Shown here piece by piece: positions 44,834-53,933 of a stretch of DNA of 64,000 bases. The DNA is from Gimesia chilikensis (GTDB lineage Bacteria; Planctomycetota; Planctomycetia; Planctomycetales; Planctomycetaceae). The translations under genes and the position numbers were made by a program. The notes below the pieces were generated by a model. It was not told the origin of the DNA, did no database searches, and saw only the letters and a list, made by a program, of their open reading frames with translations. How positions within the stretch are numbered: position 1 is the first letter of the stretch; every line of letters begins with the position of its first letter. The DNA is taken from contig NZ_CP036266.1 in the NCBI RefSeq assembly GCF_007744075.1, forward strand, positions 7,344,564 to 7,408,563. Direction: 5' to 3'.

Positions 44834-45955
44834 ATGGAACGTCACCCTTATCGCCCCGGGTTAACCGGGATCATCGCGACGGAAACTGAAATCTCACAAA
44901 TCCAGGATGGTTTAACTTATCGGGGTTACCTGGTAGATGAACTGGCCCGCGAGGCCATGTTCCTCGAAGTTGCTTACCTGCTCCTGCACGGTGAACTTCC
45001 CAGCCACGAAGAGATGGCTGACTTTCAGACGATGCTGATCGAATCGGGTCAGCTCCCTTACCCCGTGTTGAAGGCTCTGGAATCAATTCCTCCGCACATC
45101 GACATGATGGAAGTGGTCCGCAGCGGCGTCAGCCTGCTGGCACATTTCGACCCGCAGATGGAATACGGAATGTTCATGTCGGACATTTCCAATGCCCAAT
45201 ACCTGCTGGCGATGCTGCCGCAACTGATCTCGTTCCGTTATCATTACGTCAACGGGAAGAAACCGGTGGTGCCTAACTTCCAGCACTCATATGCGGGCAG
45301 TTTCTGGTACATGCTTAAAGGGGACGAGCCGACTCAGCTCGAAGAAGAAGCCTTCAATGCCCTGCTGATCTCACAGGCCGATTACGGTCTGGCCCCATCC
45401 ACCTTTGCCGCCCGCGTGGTAGCATCGACGGGGAGTCCCCTGTATTCATCGATCAATGCCGCCATCGGTTCGCTGAACGGCCAGTTGCACTGCAGCTCCG
45501 GAGCCGGCGTTCTGGATGCATTACAGGAAGCGATGCACTCAGGAAATGCAGAAGAGTGGGCCTGCCAGGAAATCACCAAGGGACGTCGGGTACTCGGTTT
45601 CCAGCACTCGCCGCGTAAACCACGCGATCCCCGGGCAGCGGTCCTGAAGAATTACTGTGTGCAGGTTGCCGATGCACTGGGCCTGAATGCCATGGAAGCG
45701 ACCGCGGATGCGATCGAAGATGTCATGGCGAAAGTCTCCCGCGTTCATCCCCGCGTGGAATGGCACGCGAGTCGACTGCTGCATTACCTGGGCTTCGAGC
45801 CTGAGCTGTTCACGCCGATCTTTGCGGTTTCGCGAATGGCAGGCTGGGTGGCACACATCGTCGAACAGACGGAGAATAATCACCTGTACCAGCCGCTCTC
45901 ACGCTATGTGGGCATGGATCAGCGAAAATACAAACCGATGCCGTTACGCAGCTGA
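44834..45955 (+). CDS. Citrate synthase family protein with altered active site
   Basis: A 373-residue member of the citrate synthase fold. The N-terminus (RPGLTGIIATETEISQI, then LTYRGYLVDELA and YLLLHGELPS) and C-terminus (ELFTPIFAVSRMAGWVAHI) align plainly with citrate synthases. However, several active-site motifs differ: HADHE reads QADYG, HGGAN reads H219-CSSG, GHRVYK reads QH258-SPRK, and NVD reads RVE with Glu309 at the catalytic aspartate position. The two central histidines and the DPRA arginine remain. It may still act on a different acid or acyl-CoA, or may be regulatory. AAAGG precedes the ATG. The 3' end overlaps the convergent MMPL gene by 12 bases. Confidence 0.87.
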   Translation: MERHPYRPGLTGIIATETEISQIQDGLTYRGYLVDELAREAMFLEVAYLLLHGELPSHEEMADFQTMLIESGQLPYPVLKALESIPPHIDMMEVVRSGVSLLAHFDPQMEYGMFMSDISNAQYLLAMLPQLISFRYHYVNGKKPVVPNFQHSYAGSFWYMLKGDEPTQLEEEAFNALLISQADYGLAPSTFAARVVASTGSPLYSSINAAIGSLNGQLHCSSGAGVLDALQEAMHSGNAEEWACQEITKGRRVLGFQHSPRKPRDPRAAVLKNYCVQVADALGLNAMEATADAIEDVMAKVSRVHPRVEWHASRLLHYLGFEPELFTPIFAVSRMAGWVAHIVEQTENNHLYQPLSRYVGMDQRKYKPMPLRS

Positions 45956-48238
45956 TTCCGCTTTGTCGGGATAGGTCAGTCGCAGCAGAATGGGCATCAG
46001 GACGAGGTCACCAAAAACGCCGCCCACCATAGCGACACTCACCAGCGCCCCAAAATAAATCAGGGGGATGAAGTGCGACAGGGTGAGTACACTGAAGCCG
46101 GCAACCAGGGCGGACGTGGCATAAATGATTGCCCGGCCGACACTGTGCTGAGTTGATCGCAGCGCTTCATCTGTAGAAGCACCGCGCGAACGTGCTCTTA
46201 AGAAGCTTGAGATAAAGTGGATGCTCGAATCGGTCGTAAGTCCCATTGAAACACTGGCGATCATGGCGGTACCGATATTCAACGTCAGTCCGGTCCAGCC
46301 CATGACACCAATCACGACGACAATCGGAAACAGGTTGGGAACCATGGAAATCAGTCCCAGTTTCAGACTGCGAAAGGCGAGTGACATGATTAACCAGATA
46401 CTGGTGGCAGCGAGCAGGAAGCTGTAAAGCTGGTCCCTGAGCAGACTGTCAATCAAATAGGCGAGCAGAATAAAAATACCGGCGGCCTTACCAGGCTCGT
46501 CATGAACAGACTTTGAATCCTGATCGGACTCTTTCGTTTCCGAGCCGGGAAAATGTTTTTTCGCGAGGGCATCGACCTTGTGAATCAGGGAGAGTTTTTC
46601 CTCAGCCGACTGTCGTTCGAGGGCCCGCAGGACAATACGCATGCGACCCTGTTCGGGATTGTAGAGGCTGCTTTCGAAGTCCGCCTGCAGGTCTTCGATC
46701 TGGTCGAGCTTGGACTGGATCGGGTCGGAGGCGAACGGTTTTGACGGCACGAAGTCGAGCGTGTCCGTAATGGAGATGACTTTAGTTAACTGTGTTTTGT
46801 CAGGAGGGTTAACCTGTTGCAGGTCTTCCGCCAGAGCCCGGACGCGGTCGAGGTATTCCTTATTCAGTTGAGAGGGAGCAGGAAAGTTGACTTCCCAGGT
46901 GGAAGCACCGCCAAGCCGGGTTTCGACGAAGTCGAGCGCCTTGACGATCTCACTGGAGTCGCGGAAGTTTTTACTGAAATCCGTTTCAATGGTTAAGCGA
47001 CTGAAGCCGGCAGCAGCAAAAATCACGAAGATCAGCGAACCCCAGAGAATCCGCTTGGGGTAACGCTCATTCATTTGAGCGACCTGTTTCAGCTTTCGGG
47101 CCAGACCTTTATCGTCTGACTGTTTTGAAGGCTGACGCAGATATCCCAAAGACATTCCGCCGGGCAGAAGGACCGTGGAGGCGATGAGTACCATCAGAGT
47201 TCCCAGCGCCATCATGATACCGAAGCTGCGGACAGGAGCGATTTCACTGGTCAACAACGAGAGGAATCCGGCTGCCGTGGTGGCACAGGTCCAGAAGATC
47301 GCGGGTAATAGTTCGACCATCGTCCGGCGGATCGCATCGGGACGGGGAACGTTCTCGCGCTGCAGGGCCTGAAAGTGGACGGCCACGTGTGCGACCGTCG
47401 CGATGCCGATGATCGTTACGAGGGAATTCAACATGGAGCTGACCATGCTCAACTGGAGATTGCCGATGACAAGTGTGGCTTCGGTCCACCAGATGGAACA
47501 GATCACAACCAGTAAAGGGAGGGCGACCCAGCGCAGCCGACGGAACAACAGCAGCAGCACGACCGCCAGCAGACTGAGCGAGACTTTGAACAGCACATCG
47601 CCATCTTCTTCCACGTAACGGAACATGTCATAGACCTGCACGGGCTCGCCGACCACATAGGCGCGGGGCTCGTGAGCATGTGCCAGCTCGCGGATTTGTT
47701 TGAATGTTTCAGCACGGGGAACGGGTGATTGATCTTCGGGAAGCAGGCGCAGGACGATGGCCGTGGTTTCGTTGTCGTCACCGATCAGCACACCACGCGA
47801 AAGTTCGATCAGTTCATCACGTTTCTGTCGAATCAATACCCGCAAGAGGAAGTTTAATTTCGGAGGGCTGAGCGCATTGGCCAGGTTTTGTGTGACGTCT
47901 GTATTGACACCCGGAACCTGACTGAGTTCCTGAGAGAATTTACGGACCTCTTTCAGCTCGTCAGTTTCCCGGGATCCTTCTTCGCCCAGCAGACCTGGTA
48001 CGGTATAAGCGACGAATACAAATTCATCGCCGCCGAAGAGCCGTTTGCTCTCGAGGTAATCGAGCAGGTGCTGGTCATCTTTAGCGTAGAGAGATTCAAT
48101 CGATTGTTCGAAGTCCAGCTTCGACGCTGGAAAATAAGCGAAGCCGGTCAGAATCAAAAAAACGACCAGCAGGCCCCAGCGGAGTTTATAGAGCAGGTTT
48201 ACCCCTGATTCCAGCCAGCTCTCTGGTTGACGACTCAT
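45944..48238 (-). CDS. MMPL/RND-family transporter
   Basis: A 764-residue inner-membrane protein. It has the RND layout: helix 1 at about residues 17-35, a large periplasmic loop, five helices around 205-370, a second loop, and five more helices around 590-755. The repeated SSMLNSLVTIIGIATVAHVA and the later IASVSMGLTTDSSIHFISS correspond to the MMPL pore helices with acidic or polar residues. Such transporters move lipids or hopanoids; HpnN belongs here. With hpnE nearby, lipid export is plausible but not shown. Confidence 0.9.
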   Translation of the reverse strand: MSRQPESWLESGVNLLYKLRWGLLVVFLILTGFAYFPASKLDFEQSIESLYAKDDQHLLDYLESKRLFGGDEFVFVAYTVPGLLGEEGSRETDELKEVRKFSQELSQVPGVNTDVTQNLANALSPPKLNFLLRVLIRQKRDELIELSRGVLIGDDNETTAIVLRLLPEDQSPVPRAETFKQIRELAHAHEPRAYVVGEPVQVYDMFRYVEEDGDVLFKVSLSLLAVVLLLLFRRLRWVALPLLVVICSIWWTEATLVIGNLQLSMVSSMLNSLVTIIGIATVAHVAVHFQALQRENVPRPDAIRRTMVELLPAIFWTCATTAAGFLSLLTSEIAPVRSFGIMMALGTLMVLIASTVLLPGGMSLGYLRQPSKQSDDKGLARKLKQVAQMNERYPKRILWGSLIFVIFAAAGFSRLTIETDFSKNFRDSSEIVKALDFVETRLGGASTWEVNFPAPSQLNKEYLDRVRALAEDLQQVNPPDKTQLTKVISITDTLDFVPSKPFASDPIQSKLDQIEDLQADFESSLYNPEQGRMRIVLRALERQSAEEKLSLIHKVDALAKKHFPGSETKESDQDSKSVHDEPGKAAGIFILLAYLIDSLLRDQLYSFLLAATSIWLIMSLAFRSLKLGLISMVPNLFPIVVVIGVMGWTGLTLNIGTAMIASVSMGLTTDSSIHFISSFLRARSRGASTDEALRSTQHSVGRAIIYATSALVAGFSVLTLSHFIPLIYFGALVSVAMVGGVFGDLVLMPILLRLTYPDKAESAA

Positions 48239-48699
48239 AAGGGGAAACCACTTCCTGTTGCCCGACAGGCAATACGATTAAAATTCGGCCCGTTACGATA
48301 ATGCAGGAAAACTTCCGCAGCTCTCGCAACCCAGATACTCTTGTCGAACTATAGCTCACGGAAACCGTGATTTCACGACAAAGTGTGCCTTTTTTGCATC
48401 GTGTTGTTTTTTTCCAACGGGCATACTTCAGAACCTGCAGCATCGATATTTCCTGATATCTGGATCGTTTCGAATCGCAGGTCTGTTCAGTCCCTACAGA
48501 CGTCAGAAATCACATAAACCCCTTTTCTGGTGAGCAGAGTCCCCTTGTTTCTGCCGTGTGAGATCTGCATACTTAGGGCAGTCTTCCCACTGGTTAACTG
48601 CCGTAATGTTAATACTTTGGGGAATCGAAACACCAGATCGAGAATACGCCGATCCAGTCGGGTTGTCCCCCCGGGATCTCGCTTTTCCACAGTGGAACA
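48239..48699. other. Intergenic region, no gene seen
   Basis: About 460 bases between the divergent MMPL and glycosyltransferase genes. No repeat family member, strong hairpin or coding frame is visible, and no convincing promoter pair was found. Confidence 0.55.
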
Positions 48700-50070
48700 T
48701 TGTCTGTGACCAAAACCGGATTCTTAACGACGGCCCTTGTACTGATTCTACTCCTGGCAGGCGGTCTGCGACTGGGAATCGTAATGCGGCAGAGTGATCA
48801 ACTGCGGGAAGACCGGGATGCCTACATCGCGATTGCCCGTAACCTCGCTGCGGGAAATGGTTTCACTTCAAGTCGCATGGAGGCGGGACAGGACCTCGAA
48901 CCGACGGCCTTTCGTCCGCCCCTTTACCCCTGCCTGCTGGCCGTGGGTTACTATCTGAATGCGGGTCCCCAGGTGACAGGGATCCTTCAGGTCCTGCTGG
49001 GGATCGCCACCGTCTGGTTCACCTGGAAAACAGGGCAGCGATTACAGTTACAATGGGCCGCTGTGCTCGCAGCGGGAATCGTGGCGACGGATCCGATTCT
49101 GCTGCAATACACCTCTTACTCCATGACCGAAGTGCTGGCCACGTTCTTATGCAGCCTGTTGCTCTACCTGCTGGTCTGCAGTTTTTCCACGCGTTCAGAG
49201 GAATTATCAGCGTCAACCAACAAACCCCTGCTGTTCTGGACCGGCGCCGTCTGGGGGCTGGCGATTCTCTGCCGGCCCACTTTTCTGGCGTTTCTGGGTA
49301 TCTGGCTGGTGATCCGCCTGGCGGATTCACTGAAACAGAGACTGCTCTCAAACAGTGAGGAGTCACGCCCCGCATCTGTCAGCCAGCAGCTCGCATTTCT
49401 GGCAGCGGGAATTTTACTGGCTGTTTCCCCCTGGCTCATTCGCAATCTGGTCGTGTTTCGCGCACCAATTCTGACGACCACGCATGGCGGATACACGCTC
49501 CTGCTGGGGAATAATCCGGTCTTTTACAATGAAGTGGTGCAGCAGCCCTGGGGAACGGTGTGGACAGGTGAGAGCCTGGATGCCTGGCAGAAAAGTCTGG
49601 AGGCGGATATCGCGCAGCTGCAGCCAGCCCTCGAGACCGAACAGGAACGGGATCGCTGGATGTACCAGCGGGCACGCCAGAATATTTCATCCCAACCTTC
49701 GCTGTTTGCCCAGTCATGTCTGCTGCGACTCAAGCGTTTCTGGAATATCGCCCCTCTCGCAAGTGCGGGGCAGACACCCTCTCGAACCCTGCTACTGGGA
49801 GTGGCGAGCTACTACTTTGTTGTCCTGCTGGGCTGTCTCTGGGGAGTGTGCCTGGTAGTCTGGAAAAGAGAGCGAAACTGGTCGCCACTAATCTGGCTGC
49901 TGGTGAGCTTTACCATCGTGCATCTGTTCTACTGGACCAACATGCGAATGCGGGCGCCGCTGGTGCCTGCGATCGCCCAGCTGAGCGTTTTCGGCTGGTC
50001 CCATCTGATTCATTTCTGCAAAATCGACCGACTCTGGACCCGCCCGAACACGGATCACCCTAAAGTCTGA
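48700..50070 (+). CDS. Glycosyltransferase family 39-like membrane protein
   Basis: A 456-residue protein with about ten membrane helices. The early periplasmic loop has acidic residues in LREDRDAYIAIARNLA, the position of the catalytic aspartate in GT39/ArnT-type transferases. These use polyprenyl-phosphate sugars to glycosylate lipids or proteins outside the membrane. Start codon choice is uncertain: TTG at 48700 or GTG at 48706. It precedes the LptD-like gene, suggesting a role in the outer envelope, but the acceptor is unknown. Confidence 0.82.
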   Translation: MSVTKTGFLTTALVLILLLAGGLRLGIVMRQSDQLREDRDAYIAIARNLAAGNGFTSSRMEAGQDLEPTAFRPPLYPCLLAVGYYLNAGPQVTGILQVLLGIATVWFTWKTGQRLQLQWAAVLAAGIVATDPILLQYTSYSMTEVLATFLCSLLLYLLVCSFSTRSEELSASTNKPLLFWTGAVWGLAILCRPTFLAFLGIWLVIRLADSLKQRLLSNSEESRPASVSQQLAFLAAGILLAVSPWLIRNLVVFRAPILTTTHGGYTLLLGNNPVFYNEVVQQPWGTVWTGESLDAWQKSLEADIAQLQPALETEQERDRWMYQRARQNISSQPSLFAQSCLLRLKRFWNIAPLASAGQTPSRTLLLGVASYYFVVLLGCLWGVCLVVWKRERNWSPLIWLLVSFTIVHLFYWTNMRMRAPLVPAIAQLSVFGWSHLIHFCKIDRLWTRPNTDHPKV

Positions 50071-50123
50071 ATAATCAATCACTTACAAGCAGGCTGACTC
50101 TCATTCCCGGCCAGTGATTGTTA

Positions 50124-50153
50124 TTGACACTCTTTCAGAAATCGACCTATAAT
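50124..50153 (+). promoter_or_regulatory. Near-consensus sigma-70-type promoter before the lptD-like gene
   Basis: TTGACA at 50124-50129 and TATAAT at 50148-50153, both perfect hexamers, separated by 18 bases. It lies about 160 bases upstream of the chosen GTG start at 50315 and within 55-60 bases of the preceding glycosyltransferase stop. Confidence 0.75.
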
Positions 50154-50314
50154 CCGCACCCATTTATCTCGGGTCGACAGACTGAGTTACCGCCTGCCGA
50201 CCTCAAATCGTTACCCTCTTTACTGCTAAACCCTTGGCAGCAGAGCGTATTCCACTTCGATCCTATCCTCTCATCAGAAGATTGACCTACCCGGTTATCA
50301 CTTCAGGAGTGCCC

Positions 50315-53300
50315 GTGTCGGGCGAGATCTATTCCGATTCTCGGTATGTTTCGCTTCGTATCTGGCGAGTGATTTTGCTGATTGCAATCCTCGGCGGTGT
50401 CACCACCGTTGCGCCTGCTCAGACCAGTTTCTTCGGTGCTCCCAAAGCGTCTTACGAAGAGTCGGAGTACGAACCATCGGAACAGGAATCGATCCAGATC
50501 GAGGCGGAATACTCCCAGCAGTGGGAACAGGATTTCGTCAATGTTTCGATTTTGAAAGGGAACTGCCGCATTCAACAGGGCGACGCTGTTCTCCGTTCGC
50601 GACAGATGGTTATCTGGCATGCCAAATCCCGTAAGACGGATCGCATTTCGGTCTATCTGGAAGGGGAAGTCCGCGTCGATCTGCCGGGAGAATCCCAAAG
50701 CGAGAACAGTCTGCTCGTCAATCTGGTCACGCAGAACGGTTTGAAAACCAAATACCGTCGCCCGACGAACGGAACGCCCGCCGAGGATGATCCCCTGCTC
50801 AAGCGAGCAACACAACGCCGGGGCATGCCCCACGATCATCAGTTGAAGCGTGCCCAGTTCATCGTCGAGAAACCGCCGATCGAAGGACCGGAACTGGCTC
50901 CCATGCCCGAACCGGAAATGAACGTCGGCTTCCGCCGCATTCGCCTGTTCCCCCGGAGTGCGGTCCCTTACAACGTACAAAGTTTTCCCTCGACACATAC
51001 CGTTCCCCCGGAACAGATCTGGGTGATTACCGGCGGGGTCAACCTGCTGATCGACGGTGTGGAAGGACTGGGCATGGTCGACATGTCCGCGGATCGGATT
51101 ATCATCTGGACCGACGGACGGGATACGCAGAACTTCAACTCGGAAATCCGACAGTCCAAAGAAACACCCTTCGAAATCTACCTCGAAGGCAATATCGAGA
51201 TCCGGCAGGGAACCTATTATCTCCAGGCCAACCGTGCCTACTACGATGCCCGGGAAGAACGGGGCGTGCTGCTGGACGCGGAACTCAAAACGTATATCCC
51301 CGAACTGGGAGAAGACGTCCGCGTCCGGGCCAGCCAGATCCGTCAGTTGTCGAAAGGGGCCTATCTGGCTCAGAACGCCTGGGCAACAGGCAGCCAGTTT
51401 GGAAAGCCGGGCTACAAAATTCAATCCTCGGATGTGTTCATCGAAGATCGCTATACAACTCCCTGGCTGGGAACAGGCTCACCGCAAATTGATCCGCTCA
51501 CGAATGAACCAGTACCGAATAAGCGCGCCTGGATTTCCAGTTCGAACAATACCTTCCAGGTTGGTGACGTACCGCTGTTTTATCTGCCCTACGTCTCCAG
51601 CCCGGCCGAGGATATCTATTTTCCAATCACGGGTCTGAGATTCGGGAACGACCGGATCTTCGGTTTTCAGGTTGAGACCGAATGGGATATGTATAAACTG
51701 CTCGGCCTCGAGCGTCTGCCCGGCACGAAGTGGGAAGGTCAGGTCGATTACTACTCATACCGTGGTGTCGGCATCGGTCAGTCGGGAGACTATCAGGGAG
51801 CCAACATGCTGGGCTTCGATAATGTCTTCCGCGGTGACGCCAAGATGTTCTACATTCACGATACCGGTCTCGATAACCTGGGTGCCGACCGTCGGGCTCT
51901 GGTCCCCTCCACTGAGGACCGCTATTTCATTAATATGCATCATCGTCAGGAATCGCCGTTCGGGATGACACTCACCGGCGAAGGTGGTCTGCTCTCAGAC
52001 CGAAACTTCCTGAACGAATACTTTGAAGAGACGTTCGACACCGGCAAAGATATTGAAACCCTGCTGCACCTCAAGCAGCAACAGGAGAACTGGTCCTGGT
52101 CGATGATTGGGCGAACCCGTTTGAACGGATTCGAAACCACCACAGACTGGCTACCCAAAGCGGATCTGTTCCTGCTGGGCGAGCCCCTCTTCGGAAACCT
52201 GGTCAACTGGACTTCCCATTCCTCCGTCGGTTACGGAAAGCTGAAGCCCGGCTCCGCACCATACAACCCCTCTCAGGATGTCTTTACTCCCCTGCCCTTC
52301 GTTGCGGATTCAGAGGGACTGGTCGCGATGACCCGGAACCAGTTGGAAGCCCCCTTCAATCTGGGGCCCTTCATCATGACTCCTTATGTCATGGGGGAAG
52401 CGGCTTACTGGGAACAGGGTCTGCAACAACAGCAGATTGATCGTCTGTATGGTTCTGCCGGTCTGCGGAGCAGCATCATGGCAGAGCGAGTCTTCCCCAC
52501 GGTTTACAATCCGTTTTTCAATCTGAACGGTCTGGCTCACAAGATGGTGCTCGAAGCGGATTACTCCTTCAGCGACTCAAGTGAAAACCTGACCAACATC
52601 GCACAATACAATGAATTCGATGACAACGCTCAGGAACGATTCCGCGAACGTCTGGTCATCAACACATTCGGTGGTACGCTGCCTCCCCAGTTCGACCCCC
52701 GCTTTTACGCCGTCCGAACGGGAGCCGCACGGGGTGTGACCGATCCGTACTACGAAATGGTCGACGATCAACAGGTCCTGCGGATGGCGTGGCGGCATCG
52801 TCTGCAGACCAAAACGGGTCCCCCCGATCAACAACGGATCAAAGACTGGATGAGCCTGGATCTGGAAGCGTCCTACTTCCCGGACGCGACACGTGACAAC
52901 TTTGGCGAAGACTTTGGTCTGTTGGGTGGACGTTACCGCTGGTACCTGGGTGACCGAACAACGCTGGCAGCCAACGCCTATTACGACCTGTTCGATGGCG
53001 CACAGCAGTTGTGGGACGTGTCATTGACCAGTCAACGGACCCGCCGCATGACGGTTAACGTGGCATTACAACAGATCAAAGGGGGCGGCGGCCTGGACAG
53101 CCAGATCATCTCTGCCACACTGAACTACGTCATGAGCGAAAAATGGAGTGCGGGTGTCAGCACCGCATACGACCTGGGCGAAAACATGAACCGCGGACAG
53201 ACCTTCATGCTCACCAGAACCGGGGCGGACTTCGTCATGAGCCTCGGAATGAACTACGATCAGAGTACGGGTAATGCCGGAATCGGCTTAACCATTATGC

Positions 53301-53368
53301 CGCGTTTTGGAAACTTTGGAGCCGGGCCAGGGGCTTTCAATTCACTCTTTGGCAATCCGCCTCAATAA
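50315..53368 (+). CDS. lptD: LptD-like outer-membrane LPS-assembly protein
   Basis: A 1017-residue protein from the GTG at 50315, which has AGGAG at five bases and leads directly into a signal peptide ending VAPAQ. A TTG start at 50234 would put 27 residues ahead of it. Two OstA-like beta-jellyroll segments are visible: one at about residues 60-150 (LKGNCRIQQGDAVLRSRQMV) and another from about 288 (LEGNIEIRQGTYYLQANRAY). The C-terminal half alternates strands with aromatic residues in the manner of a barrel, ending near GIGLTIMPRF. LptD inserts lipopolysaccharide into the outer leaflet. Similarity is of family type; LptE is not seen nearby. Confidence 0.8.
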   Translation: MSGEIYSDSRYVSLRIWRVILLIAILGGVTTVAPAQTSFFGAPKASYEESEYEPSEQESIQIEAEYSQQWEQDFVNVSILKGNCRIQQGDAVLRSRQMVIWHAKSRKTDRISVYLEGEVRVDLPGESQSENSLLVNLVTQNGLKTKYRRPTNGTPAEDDPLLKRATQRRGMPHDHQLKRAQFIVEKPPIEGPELAPMPEPEMNVGFRRIRLFPRSAVPYNVQSFPSTHTVPPEQIWVITGGVNLLIDGVEGLGMVDMSADRIIIWTDGRDTQNFNSEIRQSKETPFEIYLEGNIEIRQGTYYLQANRAYYDAREERGVLLDAELKTYIPELGEDVRVRASQIRQLSKGAYLAQNAWATGSQFGKPGYKIQSSDVFIEDRYTTPWLGTGSPQIDPLTNEPVPNKRAWISSSNNTFQVGDVPLFYLPYVSSPAEDIYFPITGLRFGNDRIFGFQVETEWDMYKLLGLERLPGTKWEGQVDYYSYRGVGIGQSGDYQGANMLGFDNVFRGDAKMFYIHDTGLDNLGADRRALVPSTEDRYFINMHHRQESPFGMTLTGEGGLLSDRNFLNEYFEETFDTGKDIETLLHLKQQQENWSWSMIGRTRLNGFETTTDWLPKADLFLLGEPLFGNLVNWTSHSSVGYGKLKPGSAPYNPSQDVFTPLPFVADSEGLVAMTRNQLEAPFNLGPFIMTPYVMGEAAYWEQGLQQQQIDRLYGSAGLRSSIMAERVFPTVYNPFFNLNGLAHKMVLEADYSFSDSSENLTNIAQYNEFDDNAQERFRERLVINTFGGTLPPQFDPRFYAVRTGAARGVTDPYYEMVDDQQVLRMAWRHRLQTKTGPPDQQRIKDWMSLDLEASYFPDATRDNFGEDFGLLGGRYRWYLGDRTTLAANAYYDLFDGAQQLWDVSLTSQRTRRMTVNVALQQIKGGGGLDSQIISATLNYVMSEKWSAGVSTAYDLGENMNRGQTFMLTRTGADFVMSLGMNYDQSTGNAGIGLTIMPRFGNFGAGPGAFNSLFGNPPQ

Positions 53369-53382
53369 CAGGAATTTCGACA

Positions 53383-53817
53383 GTGTTACAATCACCGGAA
53401 ACGCAGTCACGAAATATTCGCATCCACTCTGCTGGAAATTCAGACACCGAAAAAATCCGTCCCGAATGGCGGCAGCGCCTGGTTGATGTCGAGCGGGGTA
53501 TCACGTTCGGCGTGCGCCTGGACAGCTCGTTCTTCATCCACTTCTTCACAGGCAGTGCCGTACTCACCACAGGCATGCTGCTGGGCCTGTCAGCCACACA
53601 CTGGGCGATCGTCATTCTGGCTATGACCACCGTGCTCTGTGCGCAAATGTTTAACCAGGTCTTGAAGTCCATCTGGAAACTGCTGGGAAGCCATCTGCCG
53701 GCAGAATCACAGAATACGTTCAAAGTCGGAACAGCAGCGGTCGGCGTGAGTATCATTGGTTCGATCATCACCATCGGGATCATTTTCTGCTCTGCAATTT
53801 ACCGCTTACTGTTTTAG
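53383..53817 (+). CDS. Diacylglycerol kinase-like membrane protein lacking catalytic glutamates
   Basis: A 144-residue protein from a GTG, with AGGA upstream. After about 45 soluble residues come three membrane helices (about 50-70, 72-95 and 115-140), the layout of bacterial diacylglycerol/undecaprenol kinases. The kinase motif with sequence ExxNxAxE reads Q88-M-F-N91-Q-V-L-K95, so both glutamates are replaced while the asparagine stays. Activity is doubtful. It follows the LptD-like gene by 14 bases and is likely co-transcribed. Family call is tentative. Confidence 0.65.
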   Translation: MLQSPETQSRNIRIHSAGNSDTEKIRPEWRQRLVDVERGITFGVRLDSSFFIHFFTGSAVLTTGMLLGLSATHWAIVILAMTTVLCAQMFNQVLKSIWKLLGSHLPAESQNTFKVGTAAVGVSIIGSIITIGIIFCSAIYRLLF

Positions 53818-53933
53818 CAAACAGTAGCGATGAGAACCCTATTTTCATCAGAGTCTTGCTTCTGCCTCAGTCGTATCGGATAATCATCAAAACACTTATC
53901 CATTCGAACCTGATATCACTGGTGGCGCTGCTG

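Noticed and set aside
50303-51424. Minus-strand open frame over the N-terminal part of the LptD-like gene
   Set aside because: Antisense shadow with low-complexity Phe/Arg/Gly composition.
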